The notes below the pieces were generated by a model, which was not told where the DNA came from, made no database searches, and saw only the letters and a list, made by a program, of their open reading frames with translations. Positions 1-6,476 of a stretch of 9,170 nt of DNA are shown in pieces. This stretch comes from Actinomycetota bacterium (lineage in GTDB: Bacteria; Actinomycetota; Thermoleophilia; UBA2241): positions 1 through 9,170 of the forward strand of contig PMKX01000125.1 in the NCBI GenBank assembly GCA_003158705.1, in the 5' to 3' direction. The translations under genes were made by a program, and so were the position numbers. How positions within the stretch are numbered: the stretch's first letter is position 1; each line of letters starts with the position of its first letter.

Positions 1-1
1 C

Positions 2-391
2 GACCCATTCCACACGGTCTTCGCCTTGCTCGCCGGCATCAAGGCCAAGGGCATTTTGGTGGACTTCCACGCCGAGGCCACCAGTGAGAAAGTGGCTCTG
101 GGCTACTACCTGGACGGCAAAGTGGCAGCGGTCGTGGGCACGCACACCCACGTGCAGACGGCCGACGCCAGGGTGCTGCCCAAGGGCACCGCCTACATCA
201 CCGACGTCGGCATGACGGGGCCTGTGGACTCGGTCATCGGCGTCAAGACCGAGATCATCCTGCGCCGCTTCCTGACCGAGATGCCGATGCCGTTCGAGGT
301 GGCCGACGGACAGGTGCGCATCAACGCCGTGGTCATCGAGATCCGCAACGGACGGGCGGTGGCCATAGAGCGCCTCGAGGAGTTCGTGTAG
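2..391 (+). CDS. ymdB: YmdB-like metallophosphoesterase, C-terminal part (5' end outside window)
   Basis: This is the last 129 residues of a protein of the TIGR00282/YmdB family, whose members are usually about 260-280 residues, so roughly half is seen. YmdB proteins are cytoplasmic di-metal phosphodiesterases acting on 2',3'-cyclic nucleotides. In Bacillus, YmdB affects biofilm and motility choice and is linked to RNase Y. The reading frame is open from base 2 without an initiator, so the start lies upstream; the TTG at 26 is internal. Family hallmarks are clear: the DFHAEATSEK block, the metal-ligand GTHTHVQTAD block, then the PKGTAYITDVGMTGP block and the RFLTEMP..FEVA tail. The frame ends at TAG 389-391. 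It is followed by 117 non-coding bases before the polysaccharide cluster and looks like the housekeeping neighbour at its edge. Family assignment is confident. Its role in this organism is inferred from homologues only. Confidence 0.88.
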   Translation, partial: DPFHTVFALLAGIKAKGILVDFHAEATSEKVALGYYLDGKVAAVVGTHTHVQTADARVLPKGTAYITDVGMTGPVDSVIGVKTEIILRRFLTEMPMPFEVADGQVRINAVVIEIRNGRAVAIERLEEFV

Positions 392-453
392 CCGCAGAAG
401 CATCCGTTGTCAGCTCTGAAGACATGGGTTTGTTGCGCCGTGGACCCGGGGAT

Positions 454-478
454 GTCGAGATAGACTTGGTAGCTCGAC
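454..478 (+). promoter_or_regulatory. Candidate promoter -10 region inside a small inverted repeat
   Basis: TAGACT at 461-466 fits a sigma70-type -10 box (TAnnnT) in the only gap between the YmdB-like gene and the sugar transferase. It lies between the arms of a 6-base perfect inverted repeat, GTCGAG (454-459) and CTCGAC (473-478), which could be an operator. No convincing -35 box sits 16-18 bases upstream; TTGCGC at 433-438 is 22 bases away. The motif reads TAGACTTGG, and the next gap in the cluster carries a very similar TATACTTGG. Both the promoter and operator readings are inference, because short repeats like this occur by chance in GC-rich DNA. Confidence 0.3.
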
Positions 479-488
479 CGTGACACCC

Positions 489-498
489 AGGAGGGAGG
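489..498 (+). promoter_or_regulatory. Strong ribosome binding site supporting the ATG at 509
   Basis: The purine run AGGAGGGAGG ends 10 bases before the ATG at 509 and is close to a perfect complement of the 16S 3' end. A further AGAGG at 503-507 sits too close to the ATG to be the main site. This is the main reason for choosing 509 rather than the in-frame ATG at 614, which has only a weak AGAGGG directly in front of it. Confidence 0.6.
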
Positions 499-508
499 CA
501 GCAGAGGT

Positions 509-2122
509 ATGCGGGAGCGTGTGAGAAGGCCTCTGGCTGACCCGATCCCGGTCGACCGGCCGATTCAACGCACACCTCTCCACCTGGGCTCGGTTCTTGC
601 CGATACAGAGGGCATGGCCGGCGGCACCGTCAAACAGGGCACGAGTCCACTCGGGCAGGCGCACGAGGAAGTGCGGGCAGCCGCGCGGGTGCGCTCACCA
701 GCTGGGCTGCGTGTGACAGCCACCCTGTTGGCAGACGCGCTGGCCCTCGCGGCCGTGTCGGTCTTGGTGTCGCGGGTCGCCGTCGACTTCCAGACCGTTC
801 CCGGCCTGGGGCGTCTCTTCTCGGCCTTCCCGACGGCGGCGCACGAGGACGTTCTCACACTCGTCGCCCTCATCCCCTGGTGGCTTTTCGTGCTCTACGC
901 TTTCGGCCTCTATCGCGAGCCGAGCCGCAGCATCGGTGGCTCGAGCCTGGACGACGCCCTCAAGGGGCTCACGGCGCTCACGGCGGGCAGCTGGGGCGCG
1001 CTGGTGTTGGCGGTGCTGGTGCGCGGCGCGCATGCTCCGGTCGCGACGCTGGTCGTGTTCTGGGTGGCGGCGGCGGTCGCCGTGCCGGCGGCGCGCTGGG
1101 CCGTGCGCAAGACCGTCTGGTCGCGGCCGCAGTTCACCGAGCGCACGCTGATCATCGGCGCCGGCGAGGTGGGTCACATGCTGGCGGCCAAGATCGCCCG
1201 CCACCCGGAGTACCGCCTGCGCCTCGTCGGCTTCCTCGATGACGGCGAGCCGCGCGGCCACGGCCCTGGTCCCGTGGTGCCGGTGGTGGGTAGTCTGCAC
1301 GATCTGCATCGGGTCATCGCCGAGCAGGACGTGACGCGCGTCATCGTCGCCTTCTCCAAGGCGCGGCACCCGCAGTTCCTGAACGTCGTGCGCACCTGCG
1401 CCGACATGAACGTCACCGTCAACATCGTGCCGCGCCTCTTCGAAGTCGTCAGCTCACGCGCCGGCGTCGACGACATAGAGGGCATCCCGCTGCTGGACGT
1501 GGGCCACGTCGAGCTGAGCCGCTTCAACATGCTGGTCAAGCGCGTCTTCGACTTGGTGGTCGCCGGTTTCATCACGCTGCTCGTGTCCCCGGTCTTGATC
1601 GTCATCTCCGTGCTGATCAAGCTGGACTCGCCGGGGCCTGTCTTCTTCCGCCAAGAACGCATGGGGCGCGACGGGAGGACCTTCCACATCTTCAAGTTTC
1701 GCTCGATGAAGGTCGGGGCCGAGAGGCTGCGCAACGAGCTCGAGGCCCTCAACGAGTACTCCGGCCCCATGTTCAAGATCAAGAAGGACCCGCGCCTCAC
1801 GCGGGTAGGTCCCTGGCTGCGCAAGTGGAGCCTCGACGAACTGCCGCAGCTTCTCAACGTGCTGCGCGGTGAGATGAGCCTGGTGGGCCCGCGCCCCCTG
1901 TGGATCGAGGAGGCCAAGCAGTGCACCGGTTGGACGCAGAAGCGACTCAACATCATGCCCGGCATCACCGGGCTCTGGCAGGTGCTCGGCCGCAGCGACA
2001 TCCCGTTTGACGAGATGGTCAAGCTCGACTACATGTACGTGACCAAGTGGAGCCTGAGCTGGGATGTCAAGCTCCTGCTGGAGACGATCCCCGCCGTGCT
2101 CGAGAAGCGGGGCGCGTACTGA
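509..2122 (+). CDS. Exopolysaccharide polyprenyl glycosylphosphotransferase (initiating sugar transferase)
   Basis: This 537-residue membrane enzyme belongs to the WbaP/WcaJ/CpsE class. It moves a sugar-1-phosphate from a nucleotide sugar to undecaprenyl phosphate, the first step of repeat-unit assembly on the cytoplasmic face. About four hydrophobic segments lie at roughly 69-91, 114-134, 152-171 and 177-197. They are followed by a Rossmann-like CoA_binding_3 region starting TLIIGAGEVG (213-222) with FLDDG at 242-246. The C-terminal catalytic domain opens with VKRVFDL and a re-entrant hydrophobic segment (343-370), then KFRSM (396-400), the SLDELPQLLN block with the Asp443-Glu444 dyad, and SLVGPRP (457-463). 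All key family residues are present. The donor sugar cannot be read from sequence. The first 35 residues have a lower GC3 and include AGA/AGG codons, so translation from ATG 614 (502 residues) is possible. The gene heads the cluster, 64 bases before the next gene. Confidence 0.93.
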   Translation: MRERVRRPLADPIPVDRPIQRTPLHLGSVLADTEGMAGGTVKQGTSPLGQAHEEVRAAARVRSPAGLRVTATLLADALALAAVSVLVSRVAVDFQTVPGLGRLFSAFPTAAHEDVLTLVALIPWWLFVLYAFGLYREPSRSIGGSSLDDALKGLTALTAGSWGALVLAVLVRGAHAPVATLVVFWVAAAVAVPAARWAVRKTVWSRPQFTERTLIIGAGEVGHMLAAKIARHPEYRLRLVGFLDDGEPRGHGPGPVVPVVGSLHDLHRVIAEQDVTRVIVAFSKARHPQFLNVVRTCADMNVTVNIVPRLFEVVSSRAGVDDIEGIPLLDVGHVELSRFNMLVKRVFDLVVAGFITLLVSPVLIVISVLIKLDSPGPVFFRQERMGRDGRTFHIFKFRSMKVGAERLRNELEALNEYSGPMFKIKKDPRLTRVGPWLRKWSLDELPQLLNVLRGEMSLVGPRPLWIEEAKQCTGWTQKRLNIMPGITGLWQVLGRSDIPFDEMVKLDYMYVTKWSLSWDVKLLLETIPAVLEKRGAY

Positions 2123-2149
2123 GTTCGCCCGCCGTGTCCGGCGACCCTG

Positions 2150-2155
2150 TATACT
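2150..2155 (+). promoter_or_regulatory. Candidate -10 box (TATACT) before the glycosyltransferase chain
   Basis: The 64-base gap between the sugar transferase stop and the next start contains TATACT, five of six matches to TATAAT and AT-rich against a very GC-rich background. It is preceded directly by TG and followed by TGGG. The expected -35 position (about 2127-2132) reads GCCCGC and is not recognisable. If active, it would give the glycosyltransferase chain its own promoter in addition to read-through from the gene upstream. The resemblance to TAGACTTGG at 461-469 is suggestive but rests on only two sites. Confidence 0.28.
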
Positions 2156-2186
2156 TGGGTGGTCACTGACCAAGGGCAGGGGGACG

Positions 2187-3431
2187 ATGCTGCGCCGACC
2201 GCACCACATCCTGATCCTGGTCGAGAACCTCTCCGTGCCGTTCGACCGCAGGGTATGGCACGAATCCACCACGCTCGTGAAGGCGGGCTACGAAGTGTCG
2301 GTCATCTGTCCGCGAGGCCGACGCCACGATCACGACGCCTTCGAGGAGCGAGACGGTGTGCACATCTACCGCTACCCTCCGCCCCCGTCGGCGAGCAGTC
2401 TGGCCGGCTACCCTCGCGAATATGGGCACATGCTGACTTGGACGCTGCGGCTGGCGTTGCGTCTGTATCGCCGCCGCCCGTTCGACGCCATACACGCCTG
2501 CAGTCCGCCTGACCTCTTCTTTCTCATCGGCGCCTTCTTCCGTCGACGCGGCGTCTCGTTCGTCTACGACCAGCACGACGCCAGCCCCGAGATCTTGCGC
2601 GCCAAGCGCGGTGCGACGGACCACGACGGGTTGCCCGAGCGGGTCGTAGCCTGGGCCGAGCGGCGCACCTTCCGTCTGGCCGACGTCGTTATCTCTCCCA
2701 ACGACAGCTACCGCCATCTTGCGCTGACGCGCGGCCAGCTGGCACCCGAAGACGTGTTCGTGGTGCGCAGTGCTCCTCGCCTGGACGAGTTCCCCGCGGC
2801 AGCTGCGGCCGGCTTCGACCGCCGCGGTCACCGCTACCTTCTCGGCTACCTCGGCGTCATGGGCAAGCAGGACGGAGTGGACGTGCTGGTGCTCGCCGCC
2901 GGCAAGCTCGTCCAGCAGGGCTACGACATCCTGCTGTATCTGGCCGGTGACGGCGAATCCTACCCTGGGATCTGCGATCTTGTGCGGCGCTCCGGCATAG
3001 AGGATCGAGTGCTGATGCCCGGCTACCAGAACAACGCCGAGTTCACGCCGGCACTGCTTGCGGCGGACGTGTGCGTCGCTCCCGACCCGCCCGGGCCGTT
3101 CAACGACATCTCGACCATGAACAAGCTGGTCGAGTACATGGCTCTCGGCCGGCCTGCGGTGGCCTTCGGCTTGCCGGAGAACCGCTTCACCGGCGGTGAC
3201 GCCGTCGCCTATGCGGACGAACCGACCCCGGAGGGCTTGGCAGAGGCGATCGCGGGCCTCCTCGCAGACGAAGAGCGGCGCCGGCAGCTGGGCGCGGCGG
3301 CGCGGCGGCGCTTCGTGGACGAGCTTGCCTGGGAACGGTCGGAGGCGGGGTTGTTGCAGGCGTACATGCGCTTGGGCGACAAAGTGGCGAACGGGGGGGC
3401 GGCTCACGCGAAGCCGGAGAACGGCGCGTGA
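2187..3431 (+). CDS. Glycosyltransferase family 4 (GT-B, EPS type)
   Basis: This 414-residue retaining GT-B transferase should add a sugar to the lipid-linked intermediate in the cytoplasm. The N-terminal domain begins with the subfamily signature ILILVENLSVPFDRRVWHE (8-26) and carries YDQHDASPEIL (127-137). The C-terminal nucleotide-sugar domain has the GYLGVMGKQDGVD block (220-232), AGDGE (253-257) and the donor-site stretch DPPGPFNDISTMNKLVEYMA (300-319), the usual form of the GT4 EX7E region in this subgroup. ATG 2187 was chosen because homologues start just before ILILVENL and because a G-rich Shine-Dalgarno-like run (AGGGGG, 2178-2183) precedes it. The frame is open further upstream, into the previous gene. 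The last ~18 residues are a charged, low-complexity tail. The stop overlaps the next start by four bases (GTGA). Donor and acceptor are unknown. Confidence 0.92.
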   Translation: MLRRPHHILILVENLSVPFDRRVWHESTTLVKAGYEVSVICPRGRRHDHDAFEERDGVHIYRYPPPPSASSLAGYPREYGHMLTWTLRLALRLYRRRPFDAIHACSPPDLFFLIGAFFRRRGVSFVYDQHDASPEILRAKRGATDHDGLPERVVAWAERRTFRLADVVISPNDSYRHLALTRGQLAPEDVFVVRSAPRLDEFPAAAAAGFDRRGHRYLLGYLGVMGKQDGVDVLVLAAGKLVQQGYDILLYLAGDGESYPGICDLVRRSGIEDRVLMPGYQNNAEFTPALLAADVCVAPDPPGPFNDISTMNKLVEYMALGRPAVAFGLPENRFTGGDAVAYADEPTPEGLAEAIAGLLADEERRRQLGAAARRRFVDELAWERSEAGLLQAYMRLGDKVANGGAAHAKPENGA

Positions 3432-4384
3432 GTCGCGGTCTGTTCCTCTCCTGGGCGCCGTTCTCGCGCCGCTGCGAGACGCTGGCCCAGCGCTTCGACC
3501 TCGAGCTACGGTTCATCTCCACACCGTGGCCGAAGCGGCCGCTGACCGTTCCGCTGAAGTACCCGTGGCAGACGGCGGCGACCGTGCGCACGCTTCTGGC
3601 ACGTGCGCACGATGAGCTCTGGGTGATGGACCCACCCACGCCGGCGGTGCTGCTCGTAGGGCTTGCTGCCAGGCTGCGCCGCAGGCCGCTGGTCGTCGAC
3701 ATGCACACGGTCGCCTTCACGGCGCTCGCATGGCGTCTGCTGCGTGCTCTCGAGCGGCCGCTCCTGCGGCGGGCCGCGGCGGTGGTCGTGACCAACGAGG
3801 AGCTCGCGGCACAGGTGCGCTCATGGGGGGCTCGGGCATTGGTGCTGCCCGATCCCTTGCCGGAGCCGCCGGCCGACCTTGCCACCACAGGCGAGCGCCG
3901 GGAGGTCACGGTCATCGCCACCTTCTCCAAAGACGAGCCGCTGTGGCTTCTACCCGAGGTCGCCCGGCGCCGGCCAGACCTGCGCTTGGCCGTCACAGGG
4001 GCTGCCCGAGGGGACCTGTCGACCTGGCCGCCCAACCTGCGTGCGACCGGCTTTCTCAGCGAGCGTGCCTTCTGGGAGCAACTGGAGCGGTCGTCGGCCA
4101 TCGTCGTGCTCACCACGCGAGCGGCGACCCTGCTGTCGGGTGGCTACGAGGCGCTGGTGCTGGCACGGCCGCTGGTGACCTCCGACCACGCCGCGCTGCG
4201 CGAGTACTTCGGTGATGCTGCCGTGTATGCGGACGACGATGTGGACTCTCTGACCGCGGCGCTCAGCGAGGCGCTTGATCGAGGCGAGGAGCTTGCCGTT
4301 CGTCTGCGCGGGCTGGCGAGGCGGCGGGCGACCGAGTGGGAGCGCGCCGCCGCAGGTCTGCGCGCCGCCGTAGGACGTGTGTGA
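3428..4384 (+). CDS. Short, divergent GT-B glycosyltransferase
   Basis: This protein has 318 residues, against about 370-410 for most GT4 enzymes. Features pointing to a GT-B transferase are the acceptor-side strand and motif PLVVDMHT (87-94), a VVVTNEELAAQV helix start (119-130), the domain hinge near VLPDPLPEPP (139-148), and a C-terminal half resembling Glycos_transf_1/GT4: VTVIATFSKDEPLWLLPEV (160-178), SGGYEALVLARPLVTSD (237-253) and YFGDAAVYADD (260-270). The usual N-terminal glycine-rich loop is reduced to SWAPFSRRCETLAQRF, a pattern seen in relatives of GT4 that read WxPxxxR. The GTG start at 3428 is supported by GGAGA at 3416-3420 and by the 4-base overlap with the preceding stop. 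The stop TGA shares one base with the ATG of the next gene. Membership of the GT-B superfamily is likely; the exact family and sugar specificity are not known to me. Confidence 0.82.
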   Translation: MSRGLFLSWAPFSRRCETLAQRFDLELRFISTPWPKRPLTVPLKYPWQTAATVRTLLARAHDELWVMDPPTPAVLLVGLAARLRRRPLVVDMHTVAFTALAWRLLRALERPLLRRAAAVVVTNEELAAQVRSWGARALVLPDPLPEPPADLATTGERREVTVIATFSKDEPLWLLPEVARRRPDLRLAVTGAARGDLSTWPPNLRATGFLSERAFWEQLERSSAIVVLTTRAATLLSGGYEALVLARPLVTSDHAALREYFGDAAVYADDDVDSLTAALSEALDRGEELAVRLRGLARRRATEWERAAAGLRAAVGRV

Positions 4385-5562
4385 TGCGTCTGCTGGTGCT
4401 GGGCCACAACGACTGGTGGATCTGGCGGCAGAGCGGCTTTGCGGGTCGCTGTGCCGCGCTGGCCACCGAGCTTGCCAAACGAGCGCAGGTCGAGCTGGTC
4501 GTCGTCGACACGCCTCGCTGGAGCGGCCACGGCCATCGCCCGGCAGAGGCGCGCGATGACGATGTGACACGCGTCGCCCCGTCGGTGCGCGCGGTCCGCT
4601 GGAGCTACCCGCTGCCGCTGCCGGGCGACCGGCTCTGGGCACGCAGGCTCAACGAGGCGGTCTCGCGGCGCGGCCTGCAAAACAGAGTCGAGCGGGCGCT
4701 GAGCGAAGGCGGGCCGGTGGTAGCCTTGGTCGCCGACCCGCGTCTCGTCGGCGCAGCGCTGCACTTGCCTCACGATTTGTTGGTCGTGGACGTGATCGAC
4801 GACTGGCGCTTTCACCCATGGGCCGGGCGGACGGCGGTCGAGGCCGGGTATCGGCTCGCCGGCCTGCATGCGGATGTGGTTGTCGGCGTCTGCGAGCAGG
4901 CGCTGAAGCAAGTCGGGCTCGGCGACCAGGGTCACGTGCTCTTCAACGCCGTCGATCCGGAGCTGTGGCGGACCGCTCAGCCGGATGCGGAAGCGGCGGC
5001 TCGCTGGCGTCGACCGGTCGTGGGCTACGTCGGCGTGATACAGGAGCGCTTCGACGCTCCTCTGCTCTCCGCCGTGGCGCAGCGCCTGCCGGCGGTCGAC
5101 TTCGTGGTCGCCGGCCCAGTCCTGCACGGCATGCCGCCCGATCTGGTGCGCTCTGCGGCCAACGTCCATCTTGTGGGGCCGATCGATCACGAGCGGCTTC
5201 CCGGATGGCTGCTGGCGATGGATGCCTGCATCATGCCGCATCGGCACGACGGGCTCACGGCGTCGATGGATCCGCTCAAACTCTACGAGTATCTCGCCGC
5301 CGGTCGTCCCGTGGTGAGCACGGTCCAGTCGCCCAACCCTGCGCTGCAGGCGCACGTGCGCCTTGCCCGGGACGCGGACGAGTTCGCAGCGGCGTTGCAG
5401 GACGAGCTCAACAACGACTCTGCCGAGCGTCAGCAAGACCGCCGCGCAGCGATCGATGGGCAAGTGTGGTCGCTGCGCGCGGACCTCCTGTTGACGATGA
5501 TCGAGGAGGCCCTGAGCCGGAGAGCCGAGAGTGTGGCTGCGCGCGGCAAGGGTGTGGCATGA
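4384..5562 (+). CDS. Glycosyltransferase family 4, TuaH-like
   Basis: This 392-residue GT-B transferase resembles the group that includes the teichuronic-acid enzyme TuaH and relatives in EPS clusters. The N-terminal domain opens with LLVLGHNDWWIWRQSGFAGR (3-22) and carries VVDVIDDWRFHPW (134-146) and the hinge strand VLFNAVDPELW (185-195). The C-terminal domain has VVGYVGVIQERFD (212-224), FVVAGPV (240-246) and the donor-site block MDPLKLYEYLAAGRPVVST (295-313), in which Glu302 corresponds to the second Glu of the GT4 motif. The ATG at 4384 was preferred over the longer open frame upstream because it is joined to the preceding stop as TGATG, has AGGA eight bases upstream, and starts directly at the first beta strand. 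A GTG at 4381 would add only one residue. The stop overlaps the next start as ATGA. The resemblance to TuaH suggests, but does not show, a uronate-containing product. Confidence 0.9.
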   Translation: MRLLVLGHNDWWIWRQSGFAGRCAALATELAKRAQVELVVVDTPRWSGHGHRPAEARDDDVTRVAPSVRAVRWSYPLPLPGDRLWARRLNEAVSRRGLQNRVERALSEGGPVVALVADPRLVGAALHLPHDLLVVDVIDDWRFHPWAGRTAVEAGYRLAGLHADVVVGVCEQALKQVGLGDQGHVLFNAVDPELWRTAQPDAEAAARWRRPVVGYVGVIQERFDAPLLSAVAQRLPAVDFVVAGPVLHGMPPDLVRSAANVHLVGPIDHERLPGWLLAMDACIMPHRHDGLTASMDPLKLYEYLAAGRPVVSTVQSPNPALQAHVRLARDADEFAAALQDELNNDSAERQQDRRAAIDGQVWSLRADLLLTMIEEALSRRAESVAARGKGVA

Positions 5563-6476
5563 GCGTTGTGGCCGCGGTCGTGCACTACGCCGACCGCGAG
5601 GCGACGTCCGCTTGTCTCGCGAGCCTGGCTGCAGGCACCGTGGTGCCTGAGACCGTCGTCGTGATCGACAACCAAGGCGACGTGGACCAAGACGTTGAGG
5701 CTGGCTGGCGAGCGTCTTTCGCGAGCACGGCCGATACGACGCTGGAGGTGCTGCGACCCGGCACCAACCTCGGGTATGCGGGTGCCGGCGCCGAGGGAGC
5801 CCAGAGGGCTCTCGCCGCGGGCGCCGACTGGTTCTGGCTTGTGAACAACGATGTGGTCGTGCAGCGCACGTGTCTGGCCGAACTGCTGGACGCGGGCGGG
5901 AGCCACCCTCGAGCCGGGCTGTTGACCCCGCTGATCGTCGAGAGCGCCGGTGGGATCTGGTTTGCCGGCGGCACGGTGCACTGGCGTACGCTCGCGGTCC
6001 ACCATCAGACCCAGGCGCCGGCCAGCGATGCCCCCGCGCCCACGGGGCTGGTCACCGGCTGCGCCGTGCTGGCGCGCGCCGCCATGATGCGTGAGTGCGG
6101 GCTTCCCGATGCCTCGCTGTTCATGTACTTTGAGGATGTGGAGTGGATGTGGCGACAAGCGCGAGGTGGCTGGAGTGCGTTACTGGTGCCTCGTGCCGTC
6201 GTCCGTCACGATGTGGAGCGCTGTGGTCGGCGTCGTGTGTTCAGCCCTGCGGCGGTGTACTACATGACACGCAATCGACTGGTTCTCGGCCGTCGGCTCG
6301 GGCATCGCTGGGCCTCCGCCATAGAGGCGCTCTCCTGGGCGGTGCGACAGACCGCCAAGGGGCCGAGGGTGAAGATGACGCGTCGACTGGCGCTGGCGAC
6401 GCTCGCCGGAGTCGCGGACGGCCTTCGCGGCCGCACGGGTCCCATGGCTCCGGGTCTTCAGAGGCGGCTCACGTGA
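5559..6476 (+). CDS. Glycosyltransferase family 2 (rhamnosyltransferase-like, COG1216)
   Basis: This 305-residue inverting GT-A transferase is normally cytoplasmic and adds a sugar from a nucleotide donor to the growing lipid-linked chain. Motifs in order are VVVIDNQG (33-40), the TNLGYAGAGAEG donor-binding loop (69-80), WLVNNDVVV (93-101) with Asn-Asn-Asp in the DXD position, GGIWFAGG (131-138), TGCAVLARAAMM (166-177), the acceptor and catalytic segment LFMYFEDVEWMWR (187-199) with the Glu-Asp pair, His217, and the tail motif YYMTRNRL (234-241). The C-terminal ~60 residues are basic and amphipathic, which would suit peripheral membrane association. The open frame runs far upstream, but ATG 5559 forms the ATGA overlap with the previous stop, has AAGGG six bases before it, and begins exactly at the family's first strand. 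The stop overlaps the GTG of the next gene. The sugar is not readable from sequence. Confidence 0.93.
   Translation: MSVVAAVVHYADREATSACLASLAAGTVVPETVVVIDNQGDVDQDVEAGWRASFASTADTTLEVLRPGTNLGYAGAGAEGAQRALAAGADWFWLVNNDVVVQRTCLAELLDAGGSHPRAGLLTPLIVESAGGIWFAGGTVHWRTLAVHHQTQAPASDAPAPTGLVTGCAVLARAAMMRECGLPDASLFMYFEDVEWMWRQARGGWSALLVPRAVVRHDVERCGRRRVFSPAAVYYMTRNRLVLGRRLGHRWASAIEALSWAVRQTAKGPRVKMTRRLALATLAGVADGLRGRTGPMAPGLQRRLT

Noticed and set aside
392..508. Riboswitch (for example c-di-GMP type) or small RNA in the gap before the sugar transferase
   Set aside because: I could find no conserved aptamer core or convincing helix set by eye; only a short inverted repeat and a -10-like hexamer are present. 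A covariance-model search would decide.
2163..3407. - strand open frame of 414 codons opposite the GT4 gene
   Set aside because: Same shadow effect: no domain or ribosome site, and the opposite strand is a convincing glycosyltransferase.
4144..5463. Long - strand open frame of 439 codons opposite the TuaH-like gene
   Set aside because: It is rich in Arg, His, Gln and Ala with no recognisable motif, as expected of the antisense of GC-rich coding DNA. The + strand gene has clear family motifs throughout.
4818..5558. N-terminal extension of the GT2 open frame, and similar extensions at 2064-2186, 4336-4383 and 6143-6472
   Set aside because: These are open only because of low stop frequency in GC-rich DNA. 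The true starts align with family N-termini and with the stop/start overlaps.
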